DNA of 64,000 nucleotides. Origin: Eupeodes corollae. Taxonomy: Eukaryota > Arthropoda > Insecta > Diptera > Syrphidae. The notes under the pieces were generated by a model, which ran no database searches, was not told the DNA's origin, and saw only the letters and a program-made list of their open reading frames with translations. Positions within the stretch are counted from its first letter, which is position 1, and each line of letters opens with the position of its first letter. The DNA is taken from positions 135,262,153-135,326,152 of the forward strand of contig NC_079149.1 of NCBI RefSeq assembly GCF_945859685.1. The letters are read 5' to 3'. A program made the position numbers and the translations under genes. Of the stretch, positions 48,001 to 59,650 are shown one piece after another.

Positions 48001-51000
48001 CAAATAATGTAACGTATGGAAATATATCCCACGAAGTTATTACATCTTTCGATTGTGGAGCTTTTTTTGTTATTACATCAACTTATTCGAAGAGTTACTA
48101 AACAAAGGTAGAAAATCAAGTCTTTTAAATATTAAGTTCCTATTTATCTTCAGAATTTACTAAAAACTAAACAATGGTTTTGGGATATAAATTTCGCCTT
48201 AATTAACTAAAAACTTTTATAAATAACTCCTATAAATGTTTTTTGTTGAAAATACAACAAATTGTAAGGTTTGCCCAAATTAATTTCTAGATACCTTTTT
48301 TCTTGTACAATATTCTATAAAAACCATTTTTCTAATAATAATCTCAACATCTCTAATAATGTCCACAATAATGGAAGCTTTGTTTAGGTTAAAAGGTACC
48401 TACTACGAGTACGAAGACACTCCTACCTATGCGACAAATTTAACACCTGGAAAACAAAAGTTTTTCTTATCCTTTTCTAAAGGGATTATAAATGAATGTT
48501 CTTAATTTTAAAGAGAGACTTCACACCACTTTATATAAACAATTTACACCACCATAAACTCAATGGTCCAAACAAACAACAACAACAATAAGAACAACAA
48601 CATTCTTTTGTATATAATATTCTTGATGCCGACAAAATATAAATCCTACGGGGTGATAATAAGGATAATACAATAAGAACCCATAGCATAGCGCAAACTG
48701 TGATGATGTAGAAAAAGAAGTACATATAAAAGACTAAAAATCTATAAGGATTGTAAGGACGAGAGTATAGGTACGTACCTAGAGCACGAAAAATAAGCTC
48801 TTAGCAAAAACTAAAATTATTACACGCCCTGACATCCTGCCGTGCTTTTTTTCCAACCAAAGCAGTTACTCTTTTTTTTACTCATTTCTGCGATGAGATC
48901 CTTGTTTTCCTATACCTATGTGTCCTTTCGTGCATTATATACATAAATGTTAAATATATAAAAATAACACTGCACAATATATTATAGGGATATAATAAAT
49001 CATCCATTTAAAAGTCCTGCTTGACATGGCCTACCCCACTCTCTCTCTCTAAGGACTCTATATATGCAAGAAGGTTAAGTGAAAGAATCCTTCTTGTCCT
49101 TTGCTTATTTTGAACCAAAAACAACAACAACCTTGCGTTTTACACTTTGAAGCTAATTAAGTTTTATTTTCATTTTAATTTGAGATCCTTTTTTTCTGAT
49201 TCTGATGATGATGCCCTCAGCCATAGCCAGAGCAAGAACCAAGCCCAAACCATTGCAACATATAATATTTTTTCCTGTCGTTGTTTTCTCGGTGCGCACT
49301 TGTTGTCCTTTACGTTAGCAATTTATACAAAAGCGGGTTTGCAGCCACCTGTGGTTTTTGAAAAAGGTACGCGACCTTACTTATGTATACCTAGGAGGAG
49401 TAGGAGCACAATCAAACTCAGCGAATTTACTCGAGGTCCTGGAAACTGTTTTTTTTTTTCTTTTTGATGTACTTAATGGAAAGGGAAACTGGGAGGTGTA
49501 TCGTATCGACCTACTTCACGTACAATTAGAGTGGATGAACCGTTTCCCATTAAGGCTGTCAAAATAAACGTGATGGAGATGGAGTACCGAACCGAGTATC
49601 AAACCTACCATCATCCAACCAACTCCAACTGTGTTAAGGTCGTTCTGGAGGGGCGTGAGGGGGTGAGTGGTGTGTTTTAGGGGAAGGTTATTTTGTAAAA
49701 TCCCGCCCTTGTCAGGATAAACTATACAAAACCAGCAATTTGTGAACATTTTGCCGCTCATTTAAATGCCTGTTTGGTAATTTAGTGCGTCAAAATATAG
49801 TCCTTCACTTGTTTTGTCGTTTTTGTTTGGCTGGTTCTTGATGATGATGAAATTGATTGATTGAATTTACCAACCAACATAACATATCCTGATCCTGAAT
49901 TGCTTTGAGTTTTATTTCGAGAGGGATACAAATATAAAGGACACAATACTTGGTAGGTATAGTCGCGTTAGGTTGGGTATTTGTATTTTGTTTATTTTAT
50001 CAACAATAGAATATCGTTGGCGGATAATTTTTGTTTTTCTATTTTCACATCAATCCATCTCTGAAATTAAATTTTTATTTTTTATTTATTTGTATTGAAG
50101 TTATTTTAAAGGATATACGCACTCAACTCATAAACCAACAACAAAACGCAACGAAACAAAAATTAAAATCTCCATTTAATCATTGTTTACTTTTTGGTTT
50201 GTTGAAATTATGTCAAGGACATTCAGAGGATCATGGCGAGTCCTTTATGATTGATGATCAAAATATGAATGAATTTATAGAAGAACATTTGTTTTTTTTC
50301 ATATACATATACAAACCTATAAGTATATATGCTTGTATGTATTTTGTAAGTAAATTGTAATATATAGCTTTTGTGTTAAGTTATGTGGAATAAAATAAAT
50401 CGTATATGATTTACTGAGGGCAGACCTATGAAATTATATTATGGATGTTTTTGAGCTTCATGCTTGAAAGGATTGGGAAATGTCTATTGACATAAAGCAT
50501 GTCCTATGAGATTATTATTATTATTTTCATTCATATCGCAATATCCCAGAAATATATAATAAATCGATTGAACTCAGTGATTTTTTGACTATTTGTTATT
50601 TTATTTCATTTTTGTATTTTGATTTCATTCAATTCAATTCGTTGGTTTTTGTTAAGTTATTGAAGAATATTTATTATGATAGTCAGTGTAATTCATATGA
50701 CCTACACGTTAGTGAAAATTTTTGTATATTTTTGAACAAGGAAGATAAATATTTTTGTCAGTTTTAAGTTATTTTTAAATGACAATTAATGACGGATTGA
50801 ATCTGAACTTATTGGAATTTATATTTTTTAAATGAATGAAATAAAGTTTAACGAATGTTATTGCACTAATGTGATCATTTAATTTTTCTACTTAAATCAA
50901 TTCTCGACAAATAAACGGTTAAAACTAATTAAATAAATTGAATAAAAAAAGGTTGCACATACAATTTTTGTTTGTAATAATTTTAACTGTCAATTCAATT

Positions 51001-52230
51001 TAAAGAACTTAAAAAAAATTAACACTCAAAAGTTAAGGTTAAAGATGATTAATGTCGAGATATTCGAGACGTTAAGCCGCAATCCAAAGTTTTTACCATT
51101 GTCAATTGGATTTTAATAATACGTAAGCATTTGCTTATATCACCTTTTTATGTCGTAAAATTTGCAGTTTAAATGTAATTGCTTTTTTTCAAAGATATTT
51201 GAGTATTTTTTTAAAAATGTTTGGATGTTTTTTTTTAAGTTTTTCCATTTGATTGATTTTACATATATTTAATTTGTTGTAAACATTTTAAAACTGAATT
51301 TAATTGTTTTTAAAACTCAAACAAATGAACAAAAACAAACATCTCTCTAAAAATTGTGAATTAGATTAAGGATCTTGAAACGTCTAGAAATGTTAAATTC
51401 CCAATAAAAAAGTACAGGGTTTTCCAATTTTTCATATCAGCTATCAATTATTATTTAGAATATTTTCTGGATTTCGTCGATAACTTAACTACTTCAATTT
51501 TTAAGGAATTGAGTGGATTGTAGAGCCTTGCCATATACCTTTAAAAAAAAAGGTGATCTTTTCCTTGAGAAAAAACACGATCAGGAACCTTTCCTTGCTA
51601 AATTGTGACTGTTTCGTTGTAATCGCCTAAAACGGTGAATAGAGTTCTTTAGTTGTTTTTCCTTCTTTAGACTCAATCTACTCAAACAAATCTATTTTTG
51701 TTAAATTATAATAATTCTTTGATTTTGTCTTAAGAAAAAATATGATCGCTTATTTTGAAAAAAAATATATATTTTTTTTAAAAACCCCTAAATCTACACT
51801 CTTAGTAGTTATAGAATAAAATTACTAATAGCTTTTTGCTTAAAAACCGTTGAATATAATTTAAAAAAACTTCTTCATCAGGGTTAACAAAAATCGATAA
51901 CTCAAAAAGCTCGAAAATATCGTTGTTTTATATTTGTTGTTGATATTTTACCGTTCGGCTCTAGAGATGGGAAATTTGGATTTTTGTCTAGGTCAACATC
52001 ATAAATAAGAAACCAAGAGATGAAGACATCCTATTTAAATCATGGGCTAAACTATTGATTTTAATCGAAATTTTAATGTTTAGTTAGCGTGTGTCGCGTT
52101 CTATATTTGCTGCCGTGAAATATGAAGATTGTTTTTGATTTGCGTTGTTTTTAGCTGGACATAAATTTAGCCCGTTTTGCAATCAAAGAGTATATTTTTA
52201 GTTGTTTAGGTAATTAAGTATTACATTAAA
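48001..52230. other. Mostly non-coding stretch of about 4.2 kb
   Basis: No gene recognised. CT-rich microsatellite near 49038-49050. Frames of 106-109 codons at 49147-49467 and 50031-50360 have no domain and follow T-rich and A-rich tracts. A ~60-bp reverse-orientation scrap of the GTCCCTAGAG family lies at about 51350-51410 (complement AACATTTCTAGACGTTTCAA). Confidence 0.45.
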
Positions 52231-52241
52231 GAAGTCTGATC

Positions 52242-53313
52242 TTGAAAATGAAGTCAAAAGGGTGGACGGTAACAGACATTTCTAAGTTCTTAAAATGCTC
52301 CAGGAAGCTGGTTTATAATGCCCTTTGTCATTTCAATAGGTTTGGAGTGATTGAAAACGTTAAACAAAACCCCCGGGCCAGAAAGACAACTACAAATAAA
52401 GATAGAATTATTTATAGGTTATCGACCAAGGATCCGTTTAAGACCTCCAGTGCCATTCGAAGCGAACTTTCAACGAACTATGGAGCAAATGTTAAGCACA
52501 ATAAGATGCCGATTAAATGAAAATAATCTACATGGGTGCATTGCTCAGAGAAAACCGCTTGTATCAAACAAAATACTGAAGTCTAATTTACAGTTTGCCA
52601 AAGCTCACCTAGATAAACCAATTAGTTTTTGGAAAAACTTGTTCTGGAGCGATGAATCCAAATTCAAAGATCATTAAGACGGTGAAACACGGTGAAGGCA
52701 ACGTTATGGTCTGGGCTACATTATCATGGCACGGCGGCGTTGGCCCCATCGTAAAAATTGACAAAAAATGGACCAGATCGTGTACAGAGATTTAATGTTG
52801 GATCATATGATACCCCACGCAGAAGACTGGTTTTTTATGGCGCTTCATGCACCACAGCGACCCTAAACACACTTCAAAGTTAGTGAAGTGTGCCTTAGAG
52901 GTGAATAAAATCGATGTTTTAAAGTGGCCAGCACAATCACCCGATCTTTATCCGATCGAGAATTTGTGGAATGATGTTAAACATCACATTGAGCAAAAAA
53001 AACAACCAATTTGACACAATTGTGGCTTGACATCAAAATGATTGGTATGCAATTCCAAAGTCACGATGTTAGGCTTTGGTTGAAAGTTTGCCAAGAAGAA
53101 TTGCTTCTGTACTGCAAAATAAAGGGTGCCCTACCAAATACTAAGAAAAACTTAGAATTGATAACGGTATAATTTCAAGAGTGACAATTGCTCAAATAAC
53201 TAGTTATTTAAAATAGAACCTCTTGTTTGAAAACATTTTCTTTCTTATGAATAAACTAAAGTTAAAAATTATTTACATAGTTATTCAGAATTTCGCTGTA
53301 CTTTTTTTGACAC
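52242..53313 (+). pseudogene. Tc1-type transposase pseudogene
   Basis: From ATG at 52242 the frame gives an N-terminal helix-turn-helix segment, MKSKGWTVTDISKFLKCSRK and RIIYRLSTKDPFKTSSAIRS. It then shifts frame near 52490 into RRCRLNENNLHG-like CRLNENNLHG, FAKAHLDKPISFWKNLFWSD and ESKF (first catalytic Asp in WSDES). About 25 codons are missing. TVKHGEGNVMVWATLSWHG follows, then the second Asp region as HHSDPKHTSKLVKCAL (usually QDNDPKHTS), and WPAQSPDLYPIENLWNDVKH (DDE third block) near 52925-52985. The tail is LVESLPRRIASVLQNKGCPT ending near 53142. Multiple frameshifts and stops inactivate it. GTACTTTTTTTGACAC ending at 53313, followed by TA, may be the right inverted repeat; I could not find its left partner. 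Confidence 0.88.
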
Positions 53314-53399
53314 TAACAAAACATCGTGGTTTTGAGCATTATCAATAAATAACAAATATATTCAATCCTAATTTTAACGGAAAAAAAATAACTTTGGAC

Positions 53400-54060
53400 C
53401 GCTATATGCAGGGTCCGCCATTTAACGTTTTTATTTTCCAACTAGTGCATATTTCGTGAATGGTAGCACTTACATACATAGCTCATGTATGATTTGACAC
53501 ATAATAAGTTTTATCCTTCCGCTGAAAGAATATGGTTGTGTATACGCTTGAACAACGCTGGGAAATATTGCCTGCGATCGATCTAGAGAAGATATTTATT
53601 TTGCCAAAAAAATCATCTTTTCAGATTAAGCTCATTTTGATCTTGGAGGGTATGTAAACAAGCAAAATTGTCACATTTGGGGCACAGAAAACCCGCACGC
53701 ATACATTGAAAAGCTGATACACCCAAAACGAGGCACTGTTTTTGGTGCGGATTTTTGTCCAGATGCATAATAATGCCATTTTTCAAAAATGAGCAAGGAG
53801 AAGCCATTACAGTTGAACGTTACGGTTGAATTGAAGAATAGGATATTGGCAACATTTGGTTTCAACACACAGCTGAGCTACACTCGATTTTTTGCACCCA
53901 AAAAAGGTTATTTTGTGGTCGCTTTAGCTTTAAATCAAGTTAACGTACTAGTCTTGCGGTCGTAGTTGAAGTGTTATTTTTGGAACTTAATTTCCGAGTT
54001 TATCCGAAACAATTTTGGGAAAAATTAAACATCACTGAAGTTAATATGGAAAATAGAAAG
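53400..54060 (+). mobile_element. Deleted mariner-like DDE transposon fragment
   Basis: From 53532 the plus strand starts MVVYTLEQRWEIL, the characteristic transposase N-terminus of a common insect family. It skips the helix-turn-helix region and resumes with FAKKIIFSD-AHFDL (about 53600-53640) and GYVNKQNCHIWGTENPHAYI (about 53648-53710). HPKRGTVFGADF follows, then FFKNEQGEAITVERYG near 53775-53825 and DIGNIWFQHTAELHS near 53840. A stop replaces the residue after FSD, there are frameshifts, and the DDE domain breaks off after WFQ. GCAGGGTCCGCCATTTAACG near 53408 may be the left end; no right end is visible. It belongs to the same broad transposase group as the elements at 16.4 and 40.3 kb, but to a different family by its termini. 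Confidence 0.75.
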
Positions 54061-56305
54061 AAATAATTCCATCAGTATTTCGGAACATTCCTCCGAAACA
54101 TACATAGTTCAATTTTACAATAGAAACATATTTTCCAAACATAACCCAAACAAAAAGTTCTTCACCAAAAACTTGATAATATTATTTTGTTTAAATAAAT
54201 GTTCTTGAACGTTTTTCACAATGGATTTCAATATATTGTTCTTTCCATTTTTAATGAAAGGTACTTGTATCAGATTTTTTTTATCAATATCTAATTTTTC
54301 TCGTCTTATCGTAAATCACTGTACTTTGTTGTTCGAAAGAACTTGTAAAAAATATCAATTTTATTTTTAAATCTTAAATCAAAATAATTCAAAATTTTAC
54401 TAACAATTTGTCTATATTATAAATTTCTTAAAAGGAATAGTGCTGTGTCTTATTTGACTTGTGCTAATCTAAGAAGATTGCAAAAATATGGTATATTTCC
54501 AAAATTTTGATAATCAATGTTAAAATAAAACACCTTTACAAGCTCCTTCCCTGCAAAGTTAGCACTTTATTTAACTAAACATTGATATTTCTAAAAAGTC
54601 TTCTCACCTTGTCTTTTAATGATCTCTTGGGCAATGTACAAAAAATCAATGATTATCATGAGTTTGCCACCGTTCGCGCGTGACCTTACCACGATTCACG
54701 ATTTAATTTATTATAAACAAAACCACAATTAAAAAAAAACTATCGAAAACAAACATCCTCATCACTTAAGTATGTAAATTGCTTTAAGCCATAAGCATCA
54801 CATCACAAAACCAAACCAGTTGACATTTAAAGTCTATTTAGCTTTTAACCTTAACTTTAAATCAAGTTGGATGCTTTACAATTTGTATAATTTTATTTTT
54901 CTTTACATTTACAGATTCCATACAAATTCTTCAATATACTACTGCCATTTATTGGATTTAATTTAAAAGGTAAGATAATAATTTATTTTCTATTGTATTA
55001 TGTAAATTTTGGCTATAAGTTAAATTATAGGTTATTCGAGGGGAATAGGTCGTTTAGTAAATCAATCAATTTGGTAAAGTTCAGAAATACATTGTTTGTA
55101 AATCAAACATCAACAAGATCCATCAATACCTTAGAGTCGATCTTGTAGATATATGTATGTTTAAAATAAGACTCGTAAAAAAAGAGAACTTTCTCTTCCC
55201 TCGCATCACCACCAAAAACAACAAAAACAGTGAAAATGAAAAACAAACAAATTTAATCGTCAGAAGTCACGGTAAAAATTCTTTCAAAAAGCCTATCTAT
55301 TGGAATCCGTATATTATATACCTATGAAGAAGGTAGAAACAAGTTTATTGATATTTTCACTTACAACTGGAAACATCAGCGGTACTAACAAAAAAAATCC
55401 CGGTCTCCTTGTAAACGACCATAGCTAAGCTATTGAAAAAGATGGAGCTCTTTGATGGTTATATGGTATGGTATGGTAAAAGCCAGAAGGCCTGGGGGAT
55501 AACCTATTTGCATTCAAATGAGAACCACAAAAGAAATGGACTGCGACGAGTCAAATGGCAGACTTTTAGTTGCGAATATAGTTAGGTAGCAAAGAAGAGG
55601 ATTGAAAAGACCCAATATTTGAAATACAGGAGCGTATTTTATTCTATGATCTACCTTAAAGATCACCCACGTACTCCTTTTATAGATTTTAAAACTTTTT
55701 GATGTAATAAAAGAACGCAAAGTAGCTATAAGTTGACATCAGCACTAGTTTTTTTAGTGATGATAATCCTCAATTGTGTGTTGAGACTTGGTTACATCCA
55801 CTGACTGTGGAATAATTTGCTCCGAACTGCTTTGAAAACTATGCTGTCCAAAACGTTAGTCAATAGTGACCGCTATAGAGCCATCCTTACAATATAGTTT
55901 CATGTTACGGACCCATGAATTAAACTCAAGGATCTTCTAATTTAACTGCTCTTGAATTTTGTCTGGGGCGATTTATAAAGTAACCGATACACACGAAACG
56001 ATTAATCCCTTGAAGGACAACATTCGCCGCGTTATAACCTATATACGGCACAAATGTTGAAAAAAGTCATCGAAGATTGGATCGCCAGCAGTAGCAGTCA
56101 TAAATCTGAAATCTTTTTACAATGCCAGAAGATTATCTTTCGAATACAGTAAATTTCATGTTTATTTAAAGTCTAAAAACATAATTTTTTAAAGCTTTTT
56201 TAGCGTAATTAAGTTAAAAACCTAGTTTTCCTCTCAATATTTTTTCTAAAAATAAAACTACAACTTCGCTATTTTCACTTTAAGAACAGTTTGCTAAGAT
56301 TATTT
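54061..56305. other. Non-coding stretch
   Basis: No gene recognised in AT-rich DNA. The minus-strand frame at 55514-55720 has no family features. Confidence 0.5.
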
Positions 56306-56380
56306 TTGACAATTCAAAAATTAGGTTTGTTTGATTTGATTTTTTTCACGAGCTGTCATTTTTTAGACTTCGCACCCAAG
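56306..56380 (+). repeat. Dispersed ~95-bp repeat, copy G
   Basis: TTTTTGACAATTCAAAAATT, AGGTTTGTTTGATTTGATTT, TTTTCACGAGCTGTCATTTT and TTAGACTTCGCACCC. The final GTGTTCAGATG is diverged. Confidence 0.55.
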
Positions 56381-58299
56381 AAGAATTTAATGGAAGAAAA
56401 GAAGTTTATTATTTAGGAGAAAAGGAATTAAGTTTTGAAATGGTTAAATGTTTCATATTTGAATAAAGTAAAGTTAAAATGTATTGGTTTGAGTCTTGTA
56501 ATCCTATCTTTACTTGGATTTTTAAAGATTCATCCTAAACTTCTAAGAAATTAGTCCTATCAAGTTAAACCTCTCTATTTAAGGAACTCATTTTCAAGCG
56601 CCTTTAAGACTTCATTGAAAAATTGGTGATGAAACAAAAATTAAATACGGCCATGCTTGATGCACTCATTGCACCTAGTGTCCGATTTGCTGTGTGCACA
56701 TTTAAGTGACCATATTCCGTTAGAAAAATGTGTTGCTGTAGGCTTTTAAAAACATATACCAAAACAGATGATTCTTGTATGCTACTATTTTAGATATCAT
56801 CAACTAAATGGACGTTAGACTTTTCAGGCAGAGGCGCACTTTGCGTGTAGTATATGCACCTTAAAGGTGCCAAGAGTCTCTTTTCTGAATTTTCACTTCT
56901 ATACGCTTGCTTATTCAACACAACTCATCTTCGTTCATTGCTGAGGCTTATAAACAGAGGCTAAAGCTTAAGTTGCGGCCTAAAGAAGAAAAAGCCGAAT
57001 AGCTTTTGGAAGAATATAACTTCTAAGTATAGTAAGTTGGGACATGGGAGATGAAAGGTAAGAGATTGGTTTTATTTTATTCCTTGTTTCTGTTTCTGTT
57101 TTTATATATTTCTGTGGCATCATCGGGATCGGGAGCATGTTGTTTATTCCAATACTAAAGTATGCCAAGCACCTTTAGCAGCAGCACTATTTTTGCTGGA
57201 ATGGTTTCGTGCCAGATTGAGATTATTTTATTGCAAAGTTCTTGAGACTTCTTATAGTTCTTATTCACTTCGTCTTCGTCTTTCACTACTTCTTCTTCAT
57301 CTTCTTGAAAACTGAACACGAACTGAATGAACATACCAGCTCCCCCTTCACCCCCCAGAATATGTAATGACATGTGTGGAATGACTGTTAGATAATGCTA
57401 TTGCAACTTGCTGCAACTGTATATAGTTGCTTGCAATTTTAATTTGTTGATGCTTTTCTATAGAACAAGGACAGCGGTCATTAATATTAACTTTTTCTCT
57501 TTTGTCCTCTATGATGTTGTCTTCTAGTGTTTTAGTTTTATTTTTCTGTGGTGAATAATGTTTTCAAGTGGAATTTTGACATGATGAAGTGTTGAGCATC
57601 ATGGTGAAATTTAGAAATAGACAATTTGGGTTTTTTTTGGGAAATTTTTTAATACAACACAAACATGTTGTGTTTGAACTTCAGATGCTAGGTGTAAGAA
57701 ATGATTAATTAAAATGTGATGATATCAAAGTATGAAATCATAAATTAAACTTGGATGGCAGGTGGTTTAACTGTTTTAATAGTCCATTCAAGCTGTGAAC
57801 GTTATACTACTCGTATGTCAACGGTTGCTGCAAAAACAGGTCTATGAAAAAAGTTGGTTGGCAGAAGGTATTTGTTATTTTTATATAAAATAAACTTACG
57901 GTAGGAAAAATGAAACAATTTAAGCAGATTTGTAAAAAAAATACTTTTAGTAAGAAGTCATGAAAGAAACCATCGAAATCAATCATGTGCTTGTTGATAC
58001 TTCAGAAAAATGTGGCTAATATAAAATACATAAGCAATATATTGCCAGATGTAAGAATTTGAATTACCGAATTTCATTTAAATAATTGTACACGTCTTAC
58101 AATAAGATTTTTCATTTGGAACAGTCCGCTATTTGGGCAGCTGTCGCTTTTGAACCTGTCATCTTCTTTTGACATTTAACAATTAAAAATGTAACGATAC
58201 ATGCTTCAACAAAGCATTTAAACCTTCAAAATTAATTAAAGTTAAAGCTATCATCGGTTTTCATCATTGAAGCTTTGTATCAAAATTAAGATAGTAATC
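56381..58299. other. Non-coding stretch
   Basis: No gene recognised. A CTT/CTTC-rich patch near 57268-57305 accounts for the acidic run in the minus-strand frame at 57155-57373. Confidence 0.5.
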
Positions 58300-59650
58300 T
58301 GTAGAATTCTTTTCTAAAACAATACTTTATTAACTTCCCATAGGAATTTATTGCAATGGTCCGATCTGTCAAATTGAAAATTTTGACATTTCTCGATGTT
58401 GCAAGGTCCCTAGAGCCGAAACAATAGATTTTAAGAAAGATGTCTTGTCTGTGAGTGCGTGTGTGCGTATGTACGTTCGTACATCCGTACATTCGTGACG
58501 TTTTTTTCGTCGTCCATAACTCAAGAACCAGAAGAAATATCGACTTCAAATGAATTTTGTCATAAAGATAATAAGGCTCTCAAGAAAATTGCGTGTGGTT
58601 TTTTCACCTTAGCAGTTTAAAAAGGAGAACATTTTGGTTAACACTACATATCTCACGAACCAATGACGCTGGAGACTTGAATTAAATGTTATATTATATA
58701 TTGGACCGTTATACCAAACCAACATAATTTTGGAAAAATCTAATGAACGATTTTTTTAATTAAAAACCGAAAAAAAAATGTTCACCTCGAAAATTTTACG
58801 AATAAAATATGATTTCATCTCCAAAACAATTTTGAGCAGTGAAAAATAACGTTTTTAACATCTGGTAAAATTTTGATGAAAATATAATGAACAGTTTTTT
58901 TATAAAAAAATAAAAACCTAAATACAAAATTAATAAAAGTTGGTAAAAACTGATTTTCCACTTAAATATCATTTCAAAACTTTGAGATATTGGCTCCAAA
59001 CTACTTTTATCTTTTAAAAAGTATTATTCAACATTCAATAAAATTTTGAGAAAAATCGAATTGACAGTTTTTTTTAGAAAAAATTAAAACCTAAACAAAA
59101 TAATTATTAATAGTTAGTGAAAATTGATTTTCGACTGAAATATATTTTCAAAACTCTGAGATATTGGCTTTTAACTACTTTTATCTTTTTAAAAATATTG
59201 TTGTCAACATTCAGTAAAAATTTGAAAAAAATCACATTGACAGTTCTTTTACAAAAAGAAAAACTTAAACGAAAATTCAACAAAAGTTAGTAAAAATTGA
59301 TTTTCGACTCAAATATATTTGCAAAACTTTGAAATATTGGCTTAAAACTATTTTCTTGTGACTCAAAAACCTTTTAAAAATTAAAAATATTGTCTTTAAA
59401 CTCTTTTTATTTTTCGGTATTCAGTAGTTTTTTATATAAAAATAAAATCTAAAAGAAATATTGTTTTGAAATTTGGCAAAAATTGATGTTCGGTTCTTGA
59501 TATCTTTCAAATTAATTTCATTCATGCAATTTGTAAAAATTTAAGAAATGCTGCTTAAACTGGTAAAAATTTGTTTTCGACTGAAAATCTATTTGACAGA
59601 ACTAAATTTTGAAACTAAACTATTTCTTTATATGAAAAATATTGTTAGTA
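58300..59650 (+). repeat. Dispersed GTCCCTAGAG-family repeat with ~174-bp tandem array
   Basis: The head (58330-58560) has CAATGGTCCGATCTGTCAAA, TTTTGACATTTCTCGATG, CAAGGTCCCTAGAGCCG, a CGT/GTRC-rich stretch and AACTCAAGAACCAGAAGA; it is colinear with 35880-36080. From about 58790 the element is a degenerate tandem array. TGATTTTCCACTTAAATATC at 58951, TGATTTTCGACTGAAATATA at 59125, TGATTTTCGACTCAAATATA at 59298 and a weaker unit at 59484 give periods of 174, 173 and 186 bp. Each unit also carries TTTGAGATATTGGCT and ATTGACAGTTTTTT-like blocks. Other copies have one or two units. No coding capacity. Confidence 0.7.

Noticed and set aside
49147..49467. 106-codon plus-strand protein
   Set aside because: No domain; overlapping frames of similar quality in the same place suggest a locally stop-poor patch.
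50031..50360. 109-codon plus-strand protein
   Set aside because: Phe/Lys/Asn-rich frame in AT-rich sequence, no family resemblance.
35871..58549. Two similar minus-strand small proteins (LETSRNVKMFNLTNRT / LATSRNVKIFNLTDRT)
   Set aside because: They are explained by the shared dispersed repeat; the middle of the frames differs in length without respect for coding and both lie antisense to the family's orientation.
58790..59650. CRISPR-like array
   Set aside because: The units are contiguous ~174-bp degenerate repeats without unique spacers, in a eukaryotic genome.
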